From assembly GCF_000718095.1 (NCBI RefSeq), contig NZ_JOEI01000040.1:1-64000 (forward strand): a stretch of DNA of 64,000 nt, read 5' to 3'. The translations under genes and the position numbers were made by a program. The notes under the pieces are model-generated. The model had not been told where the DNA came from, made no database searches, and was given only the letters and a program-made list of their open reading frames with translations. Shown one piece after another: positions 34,495 to 43,766 of this stretch. The stretch is from Streptomyces scopuliridis RB72 (lineage in GTDB: Bacteria > Actinomycetota > Actinomycetes > Streptomycetales > Streptomycetaceae). Each line of letters begins with the position of its first letter. Within the stretch, counting starts at the first letter, position 1.

Positions 34495-35580
34495 GTGAAA
34501 CGCATCGTAGGAATCGTTCTGGCGGTGCTGCTGATCGGCGGCGTGGCAGCGGCCGTCGTGGCAGGACGGGAAGACCAGGGCTCGGGCACGGCAACGAAGA
34601 CCGTGCGGGGTGTGATCGGTTCGGAGAAGAGCGAGTTCTTCGCCGACCCCGATGTGGTGAAGGCCCTGGCGGACAAGGGTTTCGCCGTCAAGACGGAGAC
34701 CTCCGGCTCCTGGGCCATGGAGGAAATGCCCCTCACCGGCTATGACTTCGCCTTTCCCGCGTCCGAGGCGCCGGGCAAGGAACTGGCCACGAAGCACGGG
34801 GTGCAGGGCGGCGTGCTGCGGCCCTTCTACTCTCCGCTGGTCGTCGTCGCGCACCGCCCTGTCGCCGAGGTCCTGGCGCGCAACGGGCTGGCCGCCCTCG
34901 ACGGGAAGCCGGGCGCGGAAGCGCGCGGCACGTTCCGGATGGGCCCGTTCCTGGACGCGGTCCGCGCGGACCGTACCTGGCAGCAGCTCAAGGGCGCCTC
35001 GGCGCACGCCGAGCTGAACGGGACGGTCTTCATCAGCAGCACCGACCCCGAGACCTCCAACTCCGGCGCGCTCTATCTCGCCGCCGCGTCCTTCGTAGCC
35101 AACGGCGGACTCGTCAGCGACGCCGGCGGCGTCGACCGCACCGCACCGCTGCTCAGGAAGCTGATCGCGCCGCAGGGCGCCCAGAAGACCAGCTCCGACG
35201 CGCCGTTCCGTGACTTCATCAGCGGCGCCGGCAATCCGCTGGTGCTGGTGTACGAGTCGCAGGTGGCCTCGATGCTGCTCCAGAAGCAGGACGTCGGCGA
35301 TCTAGTGGTGCTCTATCCGGACACCACCGTCACCAGCGACCACACCCTCGTCCCGCTCACCGACGACGGCCGCGCGCTCGGCGGGCTGCTCACCACCGAC
35401 AAACGGCTGCGCGAGCTGGCGGTACGCCATGGCTTCCGCCCGCAGGGAGTCCCGGCCGAGTTCACCGCCGCGACCGCCGGCTACACGGCCTATCTCGATC
35501 AGACGCTGACCAGCGTCCACCAGGCGCCCGTGCCGACCACCAAGTGGCTCCAGGCGATGGCGCGGCGGAGCCGGTCCTGA
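34495..35580 (+). CDS. Extracytoplasmic solute-binding-like protein of TelA cassette
   Basis: 361-residue predicted exported protein. It starts with GTG and a hydrophobic anchor (IVGIVLAVLLIGGVAAAVVAG) without lipobox, so it may stay membrane-tethered. The mature domain has the two-lobe periplasmic binding pattern of molybdate/sulfate-type proteins: GVIGSEKSEFF near the start, a GTVFISSTDPETSNSG segment in the middle and VYESQVASMLL later. There is no permease or ATPase nearby, so it is probably a sensor or structural partner rather than a transporter component. It is followed 37 nt later by telA and shares architecture with the solute-binding half of the vWA lipoprotein downstream. Confidence 0.75.
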   Translation: MKRIVGIVLAVLLIGGVAAAVVAGREDQGSGTATKTVRGVIGSEKSEFFADPDVVKALADKGFAVKTETSGSWAMEEMPLTGYDFAFPASEAPGKELATKHGVQGGVLRPFYSPLVVVAHRPVAEVLARNGLAALDGKPGAEARGTFRMGPFLDAVRADRTWQQLKGASAHAELNGTVFISSTDPETSNSGALYLAAASFVANGGLVSDAGGVDRTAPLLRKLIAPQGAQKTSSDAPFRDFISGAGNPLVLVYESQVASMLLQKQDVGDLVVLYPDTTVTSDHTLVPLTDDGRALGGLLTTDKRLRELAVRHGFRPQGVPAEFTAATAGYTAYLDQTLTSVHQAPVPTTKWLQAMARRSRS

Positions 35581-35617
35581 TGCCTTCCCGGCATTCGCAC
35601 ACACCCAGGGGGACCAG

Positions 35618-36808
35618 ATGACCACAGAGAACACGGCGGGCGCGCCGAACGAGCTGATCCTCACGCCGCCCGAGCCCGTCGCCCCGGTCCGTACCGAACA
35701 GGCGGCGGGGCTGGTACCGCTCGACGCCTCCGTACGCGAGGAGATGACCCGGCGCGCCACGGACTATGTCGGCTCGCTCGCCGGCCTCGACGCGCGCTCG
35801 CCCGAATTCACCACGCGCATCGGGGAGATCGCGGCTCTCGGCTCCGGTGAGATCCGCGGCGCCGCCCAGCAGTCCAACCGGATGCTGGACCGTACGGTCC
35901 GCTCGCTCGCGTCCGGCGGCGAGGACGCCCAGGCCCGCGTGTCGTCCTCGCTCGTCGAACTGCGCCGTACGGTCGAGGACCTGGACCCGCGCGACACCCC
36001 GGGCAAGGGCGCCCGCCGGCTCCTCTCCAGGCTGCCCGGCGGCAACAGACTGCGCGACCACGCCGCCAAGTACGCCTCCTCGCAGGCCACTTTGAACCGG
36101 ATCGTCAGCTCGCTCAGAGGCGGCCAGGACGAACTGCGGCGCGACAACGCCGCGCTGCACACCGAGCGCACCCGCCTGTGGGAGACCATGGGCAAGCTCC
36201 AGGAGTACGCGGTCCTCACCGACGCGCTCGACACCGCGATCGGCGAGCGCATCGCGGCGGTCGACGCGACGGACCCCGCGCAGGCCGACGCGCTGCGCGC
36301 CGATGTCCTCTTTCCCGTCCGGCAGAAGCACCAGGACCTGCTGACCCAGCTCGCGGTGTGCGCGCAGGGCTATCTGGCGATGGATGTCGTACGGCGCAAC
36401 AACGAGGAGCTGATCAAGGGCGTCGACCGGGCCGCGACCACCACGGTCTCGGCGCTGCGGATCGCCGTGATGCTGGCCTCGGCCCTGGACAACCAGCGCA
36501 AGGTGACCGAGCAGGTGAACGTGTTGCGCTCGACCACCGAGGACCTGATCCGGGGCAACGCCGAGATGCTCGCCACCCAGAGCGGTGAGATCCAGCGCAT
36601 CGCGGCGGACCCGGCGGTCGGGGCGGAGACGCTGCGGTCGGCGTTCCAGCAGATCTACCGGACGCTGGACGCGATCGACACGTACAAGATCCAGGCGACG
36701 GAGTCGATGGCGTCGACCGTGGAGTCGCTGACGGCGGAGCTCCGGATCGCGAGCACGCATCTGGAGCGGACCCGGTCCGCGGGCGCGCTGGAAGGCGGCC
36801 TTCAGTGA
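35618..36808 (+). CDS. telA: TelA-family toxic anion resistance protein
   Basis: 396-residue cytoplasmic, all-helical protein. Family marks include the helix LDRTVRSLASGG, the long ELRRDNAALHTERTRLWETMGKLQEYA and the conserved C-terminal NEELIKGVDRAATTTVSALRIAV, as in TelA/KlaA/YaaN. Members of this family were first linked to tellurite resistance and also to envelope stress and antimicrobial peptide tolerance; the molecular action is unknown. Its stop overlaps the vWA lipoprotein start by 4 nt. In Bacillus a TelA homologue (yaaN) sits next to xpaC, and an XpaC-like gene also ends this cassette. Confidence 0.9.
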   Translation: MTTENTAGAPNELILTPPEPVAPVRTEQAAGLVPLDASVREEMTRRATDYVGSLAGLDARSPEFTTRIGEIAALGSGEIRGAAQQSNRMLDRTVRSLASGGEDAQARVSSSLVELRRTVEDLDPRDTPGKGARRLLSRLPGGNRLRDHAAKYASSQATLNRIVSSLRGGQDELRRDNAALHTERTRLWETMGKLQEYAVLTDALDTAIGERIAAVDATDPAQADALRADVLFPVRQKHQDLLTQLAVCAQGYLAMDVVRRNNEELIKGVDRAATTTVSALRIAVMLASALDNQRKVTEQVNVLRSTTEDLIRGNAEMLATQSGEIQRIAADPAVGAETLRSAFQQIYRTLDAIDTYKIQATESMASTVESLTAELRIASTHLERTRSAGALEGGLQ

Positions 36809-38403
36809 GACGACGGCTGAGGCTGACGGCCGCGCTGATCGCGGCCCTGCTCACCGCCACCGCCTGCTCGTCGGGCGGCGGTTCGAAGGACCCTGAGAAC
36901 GGCGCCGACACCGCGTACCACCCGGGCACCCTGCGGGTGCTCGCCTCCAGCGAACTCGCCGATATGCGGGGCGTGCTGGACGAGGCGGAGCGGAAGACCG
37001 GGGTGAAGGTACGCCCCACCTGGACCGGCACGCTGGACGCCGCCGAGCTGATCGCGTCCGGCAAGGCCGACGGAAAGTACGACGCGGTGTGGCTGTCGTC
37101 CAACGACTATCTGCGGCTGCACCCGGGCGCGGCCGAGCGCCTCACCAACGAGACACCCGTCATGTCCTCCCCCGTCGCCCTCGGCGTCAAGGCGGCCACC
37201 GTCGCCCGGCTCGGCTGGCGGCCGGACGAGGTCACCTGGTCCCAGGTGCATCAGGCGGTGCTGGCCGGGAAGCTGACGTACGGGATGACCGACCCCGTAC
37301 GCTCCAACTCCGGTTTCTCCGCGCTGATCTCGGTCGCCTCCGGGCTGTCGGGCGCGCAGTCCGCGCTGACGGACGCGGATGTGCGCCGGGCGGCACCGAA
37401 GCTGAAGGAGTTCTTCACCGGGCAGAAGCTCACCTCCGGTTCCTCCGGCTGGCTGGCGACCGCGTACACCCGGCGCGGCAGCGTGGACGCGCTGGTCAAC
37501 TACGAGTCGGTGCTGCTCTCCATGAACCGCGACAGCCACACCGGACTCACCGTGATCCGCCCGAAAGACGGGGTGGTGACCGCCGACTACCCGCTGACGC
37601 TGCTGACTTCGGCGCCTCAGGAGGCGCGGGAGTCCGGCCAGGCGCTCACCTCGTATCTGCGCGGCCCGCAGGCGCAGCGGGCGCTGACCGAGCAGACCTT
37701 CCGCCGCCCGGTCGTCCCGTCGGTGAAGCCCGCGACGGGGCTGGACACCGAGAAGCGGCGCGAACTGCCCTTCCCCGGCTCGCGTTCGGTCGCGGACGGG
37801 CTGCTCGACTCGTACGAGAACCAGCTGCGCAGGCCCTCGCGCACCGTGTACGTACTGGACACCTCGGGCTCGATGGAGGGCGAGCGGCTGTCCCGGCTCA
37901 AGGCGGCGCTGGCCGGGCTCACCGGCACGGACGACTCCGCGACCGGGGAGCGTTTCCGGGACCGCGAGGAGGTGACGCTGATGCCGTTCGGCTCGTCGGT
38001 GAAGCGGGTCCGTACGCATACGGTGGACCCGCGCGATCCGGCCGCCGCGCTGGACGGGATCCGTACGGACGCCGGGGCGCTGACCGCGTCCGGCGACACG
38101 GCCATCTACAGCAGCCTGCGCGAGGCGTACGAGCGGCTGGGCACGGGCGGGGCCGACGCCTTCACCTCGATCGTGCTGATGACGGACGGCGAGAACACGG
38201 CGGGGAGCGGTCCCGGCGACTTCGACGCCTTCTACGCGAAGCTGCCGGCCGCCCAGCGGGCCACGCCCGTCTTCCCGATCCTCTTCGGCGACTCAGACCG
38301 CGCGGAGCTGACGCGGATCGCCGAACTGACGGGCGGGCGGCTGTTCGACGCGACGCGCGGCTCGCTCGACGGGGCCTTCGAGGAGATCCGTGGCTACCAG
38401 TAG
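36805..38403 (+). CDS. Lipoprotein fusing solute-binding and vWA domains
   Basis: 532 residues from a GTG overlapping telA. Signal peptide with lipobox LLTATACSS (Cys about 23). Residues about 35-325 resemble an extracellular solute-binding protein (TLRVLASSELADM, GMTDPVRSNSGFSALI, a phrase paralleled in the first gene of the cassette). Residues about 343-530 are a von Willebrand A domain with complete MIDAS residues: DTSGSMEG, the Thr in ASGDTAIYSSL and MTDGENT. The protein should face outward and bind divalent metal plus a protein or ligand. It is the structural heart of the cassette. Confidence 0.88.
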   Translation: MRRRLRLTAALIAALLTATACSSGGGSKDPENGADTAYHPGTLRVLASSELADMRGVLDEAERKTGVKVRPTWTGTLDAAELIASGKADGKYDAVWLSSNDYLRLHPGAAERLTNETPVMSSPVALGVKAATVARLGWRPDEVTWSQVHQAVLAGKLTYGMTDPVRSNSGFSALISVASGLSGAQSALTDADVRRAAPKLKEFFTGQKLTSGSSGWLATAYTRRGSVDALVNYESVLLSMNRDSHTGLTVIRPKDGVVTADYPLTLLTSAPQEARESGQALTSYLRGPQAQRALTEQTFRRPVVPSVKPATGLDTEKRRELPFPGSRSVADGLLDSYENQLRRPSRTVYVLDTSGSMEGERLSRLKAALAGLTGTDDSATGERFRDREEVTLMPFGSSVKRVRTHTVDPRDPAAALDGIRTDAGALTASGDTAIYSSLREAYERLGTGGADAFTSIVLMTDGENTAGSGPGDFDAFYAKLPAAQRATPVFPILFGDSDRAELTRIAELTGGRLFDATRGSLDGAFEEIRGYQ

Positions 38404-38995
38404 ATTTCTCGGATACCTGGAGTCCCGCAAGAACCTCACCGGCAGCGCGGCGGGGCTGGCGGGACTGGCCCTCACCTTCACCGGACTCGCGGGCGCGTAC
38501 TGGCCGGTGGTCGTCGCGGGGCTGTACGGCGCGGGCGCGCTGCTCGCCCCGCCGGAGCGTCCGGACGCCCCGGACTTCACCGATCCGGCCGAGCAACTGG
38601 ACAAACTGCGCGCCGACTTCGGGAAACTCAGCACCTACCTGGACGAGGTCGACCTGCCTCCGGCGGCCTCGGGCAGGCTGACCGAACTGAACGAGGTGCT
38701 GACCGCCCTCCTGGAACCGGGCTGGGTCGCGGACGCCCTGACCACCGATCCGGAAGCGGTCCACACCCTGTCCCGCGCGATCCGCCAGGACATCCCGGAG
38801 TCGGTGGACACCTTCGTACGCACCCGCTGGTGGACCCGTATCCAGCCGGGCACCGAGCCGCCGGAACGCCACCTGGAACGCCAGTTGACGCTGCTGTACG
38901 ACGAGGCGAGCGCGCTGGCGACGGCGCTGCGGGAGGCGGAGGCGCGCAGACAGGAGACCCACACGCGCTACCTGGAGGACCGCGAGGGCCGCTGA
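38390..38995 (+). CDS. XpaC-like membrane protein
   Basis: 201 residues from a GTG that overlaps the vWA gene by 14 nt. Two closely spaced hydrophobic segments (about 17-34 and 37-52) are followed by a cytoplasmic helical, coiled-coil-like region with many Leu and Glu (DEASALATALREAEARRQETH). XpaC proteins, the usual TelA partners in Firmicutes, have the same plan of two N-terminal helices plus a helical tail, so a distant XpaC relative is my best guess. No catalytic motif seen. Confidence 0.65.
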   Translation: MATSRFLGYLESRKNLTGSAAGLAGLALTFTGLAGAYWPVVVAGLYGAGALLAPPERPDAPDFTDPAEQLDKLRADFGKLSTYLDEVDLPPAASGRLTELNEVLTALLEPGWVADALTTDPEAVHTLSRAIRQDIPESVDTFVRTRWWTRIQPGTEPPERHLERQLTLLYDEASALATALREAEARRQETHTRYLEDREGR

Positions 38996-39069
38996 CACCG
39001 GCGGGGTGCGGCTCATCGCCCACTACGGCTAGGTGTATTGACCCGTGAGGTTGGGGCCGCGGCAGTCCG

Positions 39070-39126
39070 GTGCAGGGGGTACCCCCGTGCCGTTCAGGCC
39101 ACGGGGGAGCATCGCAAGGCGGAGGA
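39070..39126. repeat. Interspersed GC hairpin and shared 16-mer
   Basis: The palindrome GGGGGTACCCCC (39075-39086) overlaps a hairpin with arms CCCCCGTG and CACGGGGG (39082-39107), then ATCGCAAGGCGGAGGA (39111-39126). The same 16-mer recurs at 47962-47977. The hairpin loop contains the stop codon of the phosphotransferase gene. This is typical of short Streptomyces intergenic repeats. Confidence 0.65.
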
Positions 39127-40062
39127 TCGGCGTTGTGGATGGCCCGGCCGTACTCGGACGACTCCGACAACGCCGGACTCCTCGAACTCACTCAGAACGC
39201 GTTCCATGACCCGCCTCGCCACCGCCGCTTGTACCGGGTCCGTGTCGATGTGCTGGGCGAGTGTGATCAGGGCTTTCCACAGCGCCCAGCCGCGCCCCCT
39301 CGCCCAGGTCGCGGAGTCGACGCCGAGTCCGTCCCGGAACGCCTGCCGGCTCTCTCCCGACAGCAGCGTCCACGCGATCACCGTGTCGCAGGCCGGATCA
39401 CCGACGCCCGAGCACCCGAAGTCGATGACCGCGGCCAACCGGCCGTCCCTGACCAGCAAGTTCCCCACGGCGACATCGCCATGGAACCAGACAGGACCGC
39501 CGTACCAGGTGGCTCGGAGTGCCGCTTCCCAGACCGTCGTCGCCGCGTCGCCCGGGATGCGGTCGCCCAGTGCCTCGATCGTCCGCCGGGTCTCGGCGTC
39601 GTACGTCTTCAGCGGCCCGCCACGGAAGCCGGCATGGCGCGCGGGTGGCGGTCCGTCGGTCGCGTCGATCCGCTGGAGGGCGGCGAGGAAGTCGGCGAGG
39701 TCCGTGGCGAACTCGGTGAGATCGCCGATGCGCTCGACGCTCGCGACCTCACCCTGGATCCATCGGTACACGGACCACGGGAAGGGATAGCCGCTGCCGG
39801 GCGCGCCCTTCGCCAGCGGGGCGGGGACGGGGAGCGGCAGGTGCGACGCGAGCACCGGGAGCCACTGGTGTTCCTTGTCGATCTGTCCGACGTACCCCTC
39901 CGCGCTGGGCAATCGCACTGTCATGGCGTCACCGAGGTGGAAGGTCCGGTTGTCCCATCCGTCGGAGTCCACGGGCCGTACGGGCAGATCGGCCCACTGG
40001 GGAAACTGCGCGGCGACCAGCCGCCGTACCAGCGCCGCGTCGATCGAGGGGGTATCGCTCAT
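39094..40062 (-). CDS. Aminoglycoside phosphotransferase-family kinase
   Basis: 322-residue APH/choline-kinase-fold enzyme. The ATG at 40062 opens a normal domain (IDAALVRRLVAAQFPQWADLPV). Visible are the ATP lobe, YRWIQGE hinge, catalytic loop WFHGDVAVGNLLV with Asp, and metal-binding VIDFGCSGVGDPACD. The family phosphorylates aminoglycosides, macrolides, homoserine or other small hydroxyl compounds; chromosomal Streptomyces members commonly resemble macrolide-type APH but resistance cannot be claimed. The last about ten residues are encoded by an interspersed repeat, so the native C-terminus was probably altered. Confidence 0.88.
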   Translation of the reverse strand: MSDTPSIDAALVRRLVAAQFPQWADLPVRPVDSDGWDNRTFHLGDAMTVRLPSAEGYVGQIDKEHQWLPVLASHLPLPVPAPLAKGAPGSGYPFPWSVYRWIQGEVASVERIGDLTEFATDLADFLAALQRIDATDGPPPARHAGFRGGPLKTYDAETRRTIEALGDRIPGDAATTVWEAALRATWYGGPVWFHGDVAVGNLLVRDGRLAAVIDFGCSGVGDPACDTVIAWTLLSGESRQAFRDGLGVDSATWARGRGWALWKALITLAQHIDTDPVQAAVARRVMERVLSEFEESGVVGVVRVRPGHPQRRSSALRCSPVA

Positions 40063-40134
40063 CCGGCACACGCTCGCCGCACGCCTCGCGAATGACAACT
40101 GATTTTCGCGTCCGTCGGCGCACGGGCACACGGG

Positions 40135-40173
40135 CCGCACCCCCGGAGCCGTGCGGGGGCTCCGGGGGTGCGG
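40135..40173. terminator. Strong stem-loop downstream of pckA
   Basis: Perfect 16-bp arms CCGCACCCCCGGAGCC (40135-40150) and its complement (40158-40173) with a 7-nt loop, about 50 nt past the pckA stop. It should end pckA transcription before the phosphotransferase gene. Confidence 0.8.
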
Positions 40174-40219
40174 GGCGGCGGGTGCCGTTACGGGCGGGGC
40201 CGTCGGGGGCGGCGGCGGG

Positions 40220-42055
40220 TCAGCCCAGGCGCTGGACGAGGGCGTGGTACTCGTCCCACAGCTCCTTGGGAGCGTGGTCGCCGAAGGTGTTGAGGTGGTC
40301 GGGGACGAGCGCCGCCTCCTCGCGCCAGACCTCCTTGTCGACCGAGAGCAGGAAGTCCAGCTCGGAGTCCGACAGCGCCAGTCCCGCGGTGTCCAGGGCC
40401 TCCTTGGTCGGCAGGATGCCGATCGGGGTCTCGACGCCCTCGGCCTTGCCCTCCAGCCGCTCCACGATCCACTTCAGGACGCGGCTGTTCTCACCGAAGC
40501 CGGGCCAGACGAACTTGCCCGCGTCGTTCTTGCGGAACCAGTTCACGTAGTAGATCTTCGGCAGCTTCGACTGGCGTCCTTCCCGCGCGGCGTCTGTGCC
40601 CACCTTGACCCAATGACCCATGTAATCCCCCATGTTGTAGCCGCAGAACGGCAGCATGGCGAACGGGTCGCGGCGCAGCTCGCCGACCTTGCCCTCGGCG
40701 GCCGCCGTCTTCTCGGAGGCGACATTGGCTCCGAGGAAGACGCCGTGCTGCCAGTCGAAGGACTCGGTGACCAGCGGTACGGCGGAGGCGCGGCGGCCGC
40801 CGAAGAGGATGGCCGATATCGGGACCCCCTTGGGGTCCTCCCACTCGGGCGCGATGATCGGGCACTGCCCGGCCGGGACGGTGAACCGGGCGTTGGGGTG
40901 GGCGGCGGGCGTGCTGGACTCCGGCGTCCAGTCGTTGCCCTTCCAGTCCGTGAGATGGGCGGGCGGTTCCTCCGTCATGCCCTCCCACCAGACGTCGCCG
41001 TCGTCGGTGAGCGCCACGTTGGTGAAGACCGAGTTGCCCCACATCGTCTTCATCGCGTTGGCGTTGGTGTGCTCGCCGGTGCCGGGCGCGACACCGAAGA
41101 AGCCCGCCTCGGGGTTGATCGCGTAGAGCCGGCCGTCCTCACCGAACCGCATCCAGGCGATGTCGTCCCCGATGGTCTCCACGGTCCAGCCGGAGATGGT
41201 GGGCTCCAGCATGGCGAGGTTGGTCTTGCCGCACGCGGAGGGGAAGGCCGCGGCGACGTACTTCGACTCACCCTGCGGGGGCGTGAGCTTGAGGATCAGC
41301 ATGTGCTCGGCGAGCCAGCCCTCGTCACGCGCCATGACGGACGCGATACGCAGCGCGTAGCACTTCTTGCCCAGCAGGGCGTTGCCGCCGTAACCGGAGC
41401 CGTACGACCAGATCTCGCGGGACTCGGGGAAGTGCGAGATGTACTTGGTCGAGTTGCACGGCCACGGCACATCGGCCTCGCCCTCGGCGAGCGGCGCGCC
41501 CAGCGTGTGGACCGCCTTCACGAAGAAGCCGTCGGAGCCCAGTTCGTCGAGGACCGGCTGTCCCATGCGGGTCATGGTGCGCATGGAGGCCGCGACATAC
41601 GCGGAGTCGGTGATCTCGACGCCGATCGCGGAGAGCGATGAGCCCAGCGGGCCCATGCAGAACGGCACGACGTACATGGTCCGGCCACGCATCGAACCGC
41701 GGAAGACACCCTCGTCCCCCGTGAAGATCTTCCGCATCTCCGCCGGCGCCTTCCAGTGGTTGGTCGGGCCCGCGTCCTCCTCCTTCTCGGAGCAGATGAA
41801 GGTGCGGTCCTCGACGCGTGCCACGTCGGAGGGGTCGGAAGCGGCGTAGTAGGAGTTCGGCCGCTTTACCGGGTCAAGTTTCGTGAAGGTGCCCTTGGCG
41901 ACGAGCTCCTCGCACAGGCGCTCGTACTCGCTCTCGGACCCGTCGCACCAGACCACCCTGTCCGGCTGCGTGAGTGCTGCGATCTCGTCGACCCAGGAGA
42001 TCAGCTCCTGGTGGTTGGTGGGGACGGTAGCGGGAGCCGCGATGTCGCGCGCCAC
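40220..42055 (-). CDS. pckA: Phosphoenolpyruvate carboxykinase (GTP)
   Basis: 611-residue gluconeogenic enzyme converting oxaloacetate plus GTP to phosphoenolpyruvate, CO2 and GDP. The GTG at 42055 has AAGGAG 5 nt upstream; an in-frame ATG 30 codons earlier is rejected. The GTP-type PEPCK P-loop [13 protein letters not shown], the [13 protein letters not shown] segment and [11 protein letters not shown] near the N-terminus are intact, and length is standard. Monocistronic, with a strong terminator behind and a 251-nt divergent gap ahead. Expression is presumably raised on gluconeogenic carbon. Confidence 0.97.
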   Translation of the reverse strand: MARDIAAPATVPTNHQELISWVDEIAALTQPDRVVWCDGSESEYERLCEELVAKGTFTKLDPVKRPNSYYAASDPSDVARVEDRTFICSEKEEDAGPTNHWKAPAEMRKIFTGDEGVFRGSMRGRTMYVVPFCMGPLGSSLSAIGVEITDSAYVAASMRTMTRMGQPVLDELGSDGFFVKAVHTLGAPLAEGEADVPWPCNSTKYISHFPESREIWSYGSGYGGNALLGKKCYALRIASVMARDEGWLAEHMLILKLTPPQGESKYVAAAFPSACGKTNLAMLEPTISGWTVETIGDDIAWMRFGEDGRLYAINPEAGFFGVAPGTGEHTNANAMKTMWGNSVFTNVALTDDGDVWWEGMTEEPPAHLTDWKGNDWTPESSTPAAHPNARFTVPAGQCPIIAPEWEDPKGVPISAILFGGRRASAVPLVTESFDWQHGVFLGANVASEKTAAAEGKVGELRRDPFAMLPFCGYNMGDYMGHWVKVGTDAAREGRQSKLPKIYYVNWFRKNDAGKFVWPGFGENSRVLKWIVERLEGKAEGVETPIGILPTKEALDTAGLALSDSELDFLLSVDKEVWREEAALVPDHLNTFGDHAPKELWDEYHALVQRLG

Positions 42056-42277
42056 GATTGCTCCTTGATGAGGGTGTTTGAGGTTGTGCCCCTTGGGGGC
42101 TGCGACCCGGATGCTTCGTAGCCGCTCATCCGGTGCCGACCGCACTCATTTGATCATCCGACTGATCCGCCCATCTGTCCAGAGGGCCTCACACGTGAGC
42201 ATCACCACTCGCGCGGCACGCTCACGTCATCTCGACGGCACATACACGGCACCTCGGATCTTCCGTACCGAGGCGTA

Positions 42278-42295
42278 ACCTACGGCCCCGTAGGT
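42278..42295. promoter_or_regulatory. Palindromic operator before hemolysin III gene
   Basis: ACCTACGGCCCCGTAGGT: perfect 8-bp arms around CC, ending 11 nt before the ATG at 42307, where it would overlap the promoter or the ribosome-binding region. The size and symmetry suit a TetR-family repressor; one is encoded 0.8 kb downstream. Confidence 0.65.
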
Positions 42296-42306
42296 AGCAT
42301 GACGCC

Positions 42307-43035
42307 ATGACTAACGCCGCTCCCGATCCACTCGACAACCCCTCGCGGACCGTCCCCCCGCGCTCGGAGGAGGGGCCCGTCGAGATCCAGCCGCCGAGCC
42401 CGGTCAAACCGAAACTGCGCGGCTGGCTGCACGCCGGGATGTTCCCCGCCGTGCTGATCGCGGGACCGGCCCTGATCGTCCTGACCGACTCGACCCGCGC
42501 GCGTATCGCGTGCGGGATCTACGTACTCACAGCGTGCCTGCTCTTCGGCGTCAGCGCGATATATCACCGCGGCACCTGGGGCCCGCGCGGCGAGGCCGTC
42601 CTGCGCCGGCTCGATCACGCCAATATCTTCCTGATCATCGCGGGCACCTACACCCCGCTGACCATGCTGCTGCTGCCCGACTCGACCGGCCGGACCCTGC
42701 TCTGGGCCGTGTGGGCCGCCGCCGCGGCGGGCATCGCCTTCCGGGTCTTCTGGGTCGGCGCGCCGCGCTGGCTCTACACCCCGTGCTATATCGCGATGGG
42801 CTGGGCCGCCGTCTTCTTCCTGCCCGACTTCATGCGCGCCGGCGGGATCGCCGTACTCGTGCTCGTGGTCGTCGGCGGGCTGCTCTACAGCGTGGGCGGC
42901 GTGATCTACGGACTCAAGCGCCCCAACCCGTCACCGCGCTGGTTCGGCTTCCACGAGGTGTTCCACTCCTTCACCCTCGCCGCGTTCGTCACGCACTTCG
43001 TCGGCATCTCGCTCGTGGCGTACCAGCACTCCTGA
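42307..43035 (+). CDS. Hemolysin III/TrhA (PAQR-family) membrane protein
   Basis: 242-residue seven-helix membrane protein. It keeps the PAQR metal-site residues: SAIYHRG, LDHANIFLIIAGTYTPL and HEVFHSF near the last helix. Bacterial members affect membrane lipid/energy homeostasis; haemolysis is an old label and not implied. The 60-residue hydrophilic N-terminal extension is typical of actinobacterial versions. A near-perfect operator lies directly upstream, and a TetR gene follows 52 nt after its stop. Confidence 0.92.
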   Translation: MTNAAPDPLDNPSRTVPPRSEEGPVEIQPPSPVKPKLRGWLHAGMFPAVLIAGPALIVLTDSTRARIACGIYVLTACLLFGVSAIYHRGTWGPRGEAVLRRLDHANIFLIIAGTYTPLTMLLLPDSTGRTLLWAVWAAAAAGIAFRVFWVGAPRWLYTPCYIAMGWAAVFFLPDFMRAGGIAVLVLVVVGGLLYSVGGVIYGLKRPNPSPRWFGFHEVFHSFTLAAFVTHFVGISLVAYQHS

Positions 43036-43087
43036 CGCATACGGATCCCGGTCCGCACATGGCCCCGGCGCCCGGGGATGACCGACA

Positions 43088-43720
43088 ATGAGAAGCATGG
43101 CCGCCATCTCACACACCCCCCTCACGGCGCAGCAGCCCCAGCCCGGCCTGCGTGAACGCAAGAAGCTCAAGACCAGGACCGCGATCCGCGGAGCCGCCTT
43201 CCGGCTGATCGCGAAGCAGGGGTACGAGGCGACGACCGTCGAGCAGATCGCGGAGGCGTCGGAGGTCTCCCCGTCCACCGTCTTCCGCTACTTCCCGACC
43301 AAGGAGGACATCGTCCTCACCGACGAGTACGACCCGGTCATGGCGTCCGTACTGCGCTCCCGGCCGGCCGGTGAATCCCCCCTCGAATCCATTCGCTTCC
43401 TCTTCGACCAGACTCTCCAGTCCATGCTGACCAGCGAGTACGACGAGGCGATACAGCGCACGAAGCTGATGGTCGAAGTCCCGGCCGTGCGTGCCCGGAT
43501 GACCGAGACCATGTCGGTGTCGGCGAAGCTGCTCGGCGATGTGCTCGCGGAGCGCACGGGCCGCGCGCCCGACGATCTGGAACTGCGGATCTTCATCGCG
43601 GCCATGCTGAGCGTGGTGCGCGAGGTCACTCTCTACTGGGGCGAGCGCGGTAACCAGGACGATCTGCGCGTCCTGGTCCACGACGCTCTGGACAGCGTCG
43701 CCGACGGTCTGCGCCTCTGA
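43088..43720 (+). CDS. TetR-family transcriptional regulator
   Basis: 210 residues. The N-terminal helix-turn-helix (about 30-75: TTVEQIAEASEVSPSTVFRYF) is preceded by a basic patch RERKKLKTRTAIR. The C-terminal domain is helical and resembles the MftR/AcrR-like TetR_C group (SALSVVREVTLYW-type helix). It is codirectional with the hemolysin III gene and is the obvious candidate for the palindrome at 42278. Start could also be the ATG three codons later. Confidence 0.9.
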   Translation: MRSMAAISHTPLTAQQPQPGLRERKKLKTRTAIRGAAFRLIAKQGYEATTVEQIAEASEVSPSTVFRYFPTKEDIVLTDEYDPVMASVLRSRPAGESPLESIRFLFDQTLQSMLTSEYDEAIQRTKLMVEVPAVRARMTETMSVSAKLLGDVLAERTGRAPDDLELRIFIAAMLSVVREVTLYWGERGNQDDLRVLVHDALDSVADGLRL

Positions 43721-43766
43721 ACCCTGGGGACGGCAGGAGCCCGTACGGGACCTACCGATCCCAGGT

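Noticed and set aside
39094..40062. Antibiotic resistance gene
   Set aside because: APH fold alone does not show resistance; the substrate range of this family is broad and no resistance-specific context is present.
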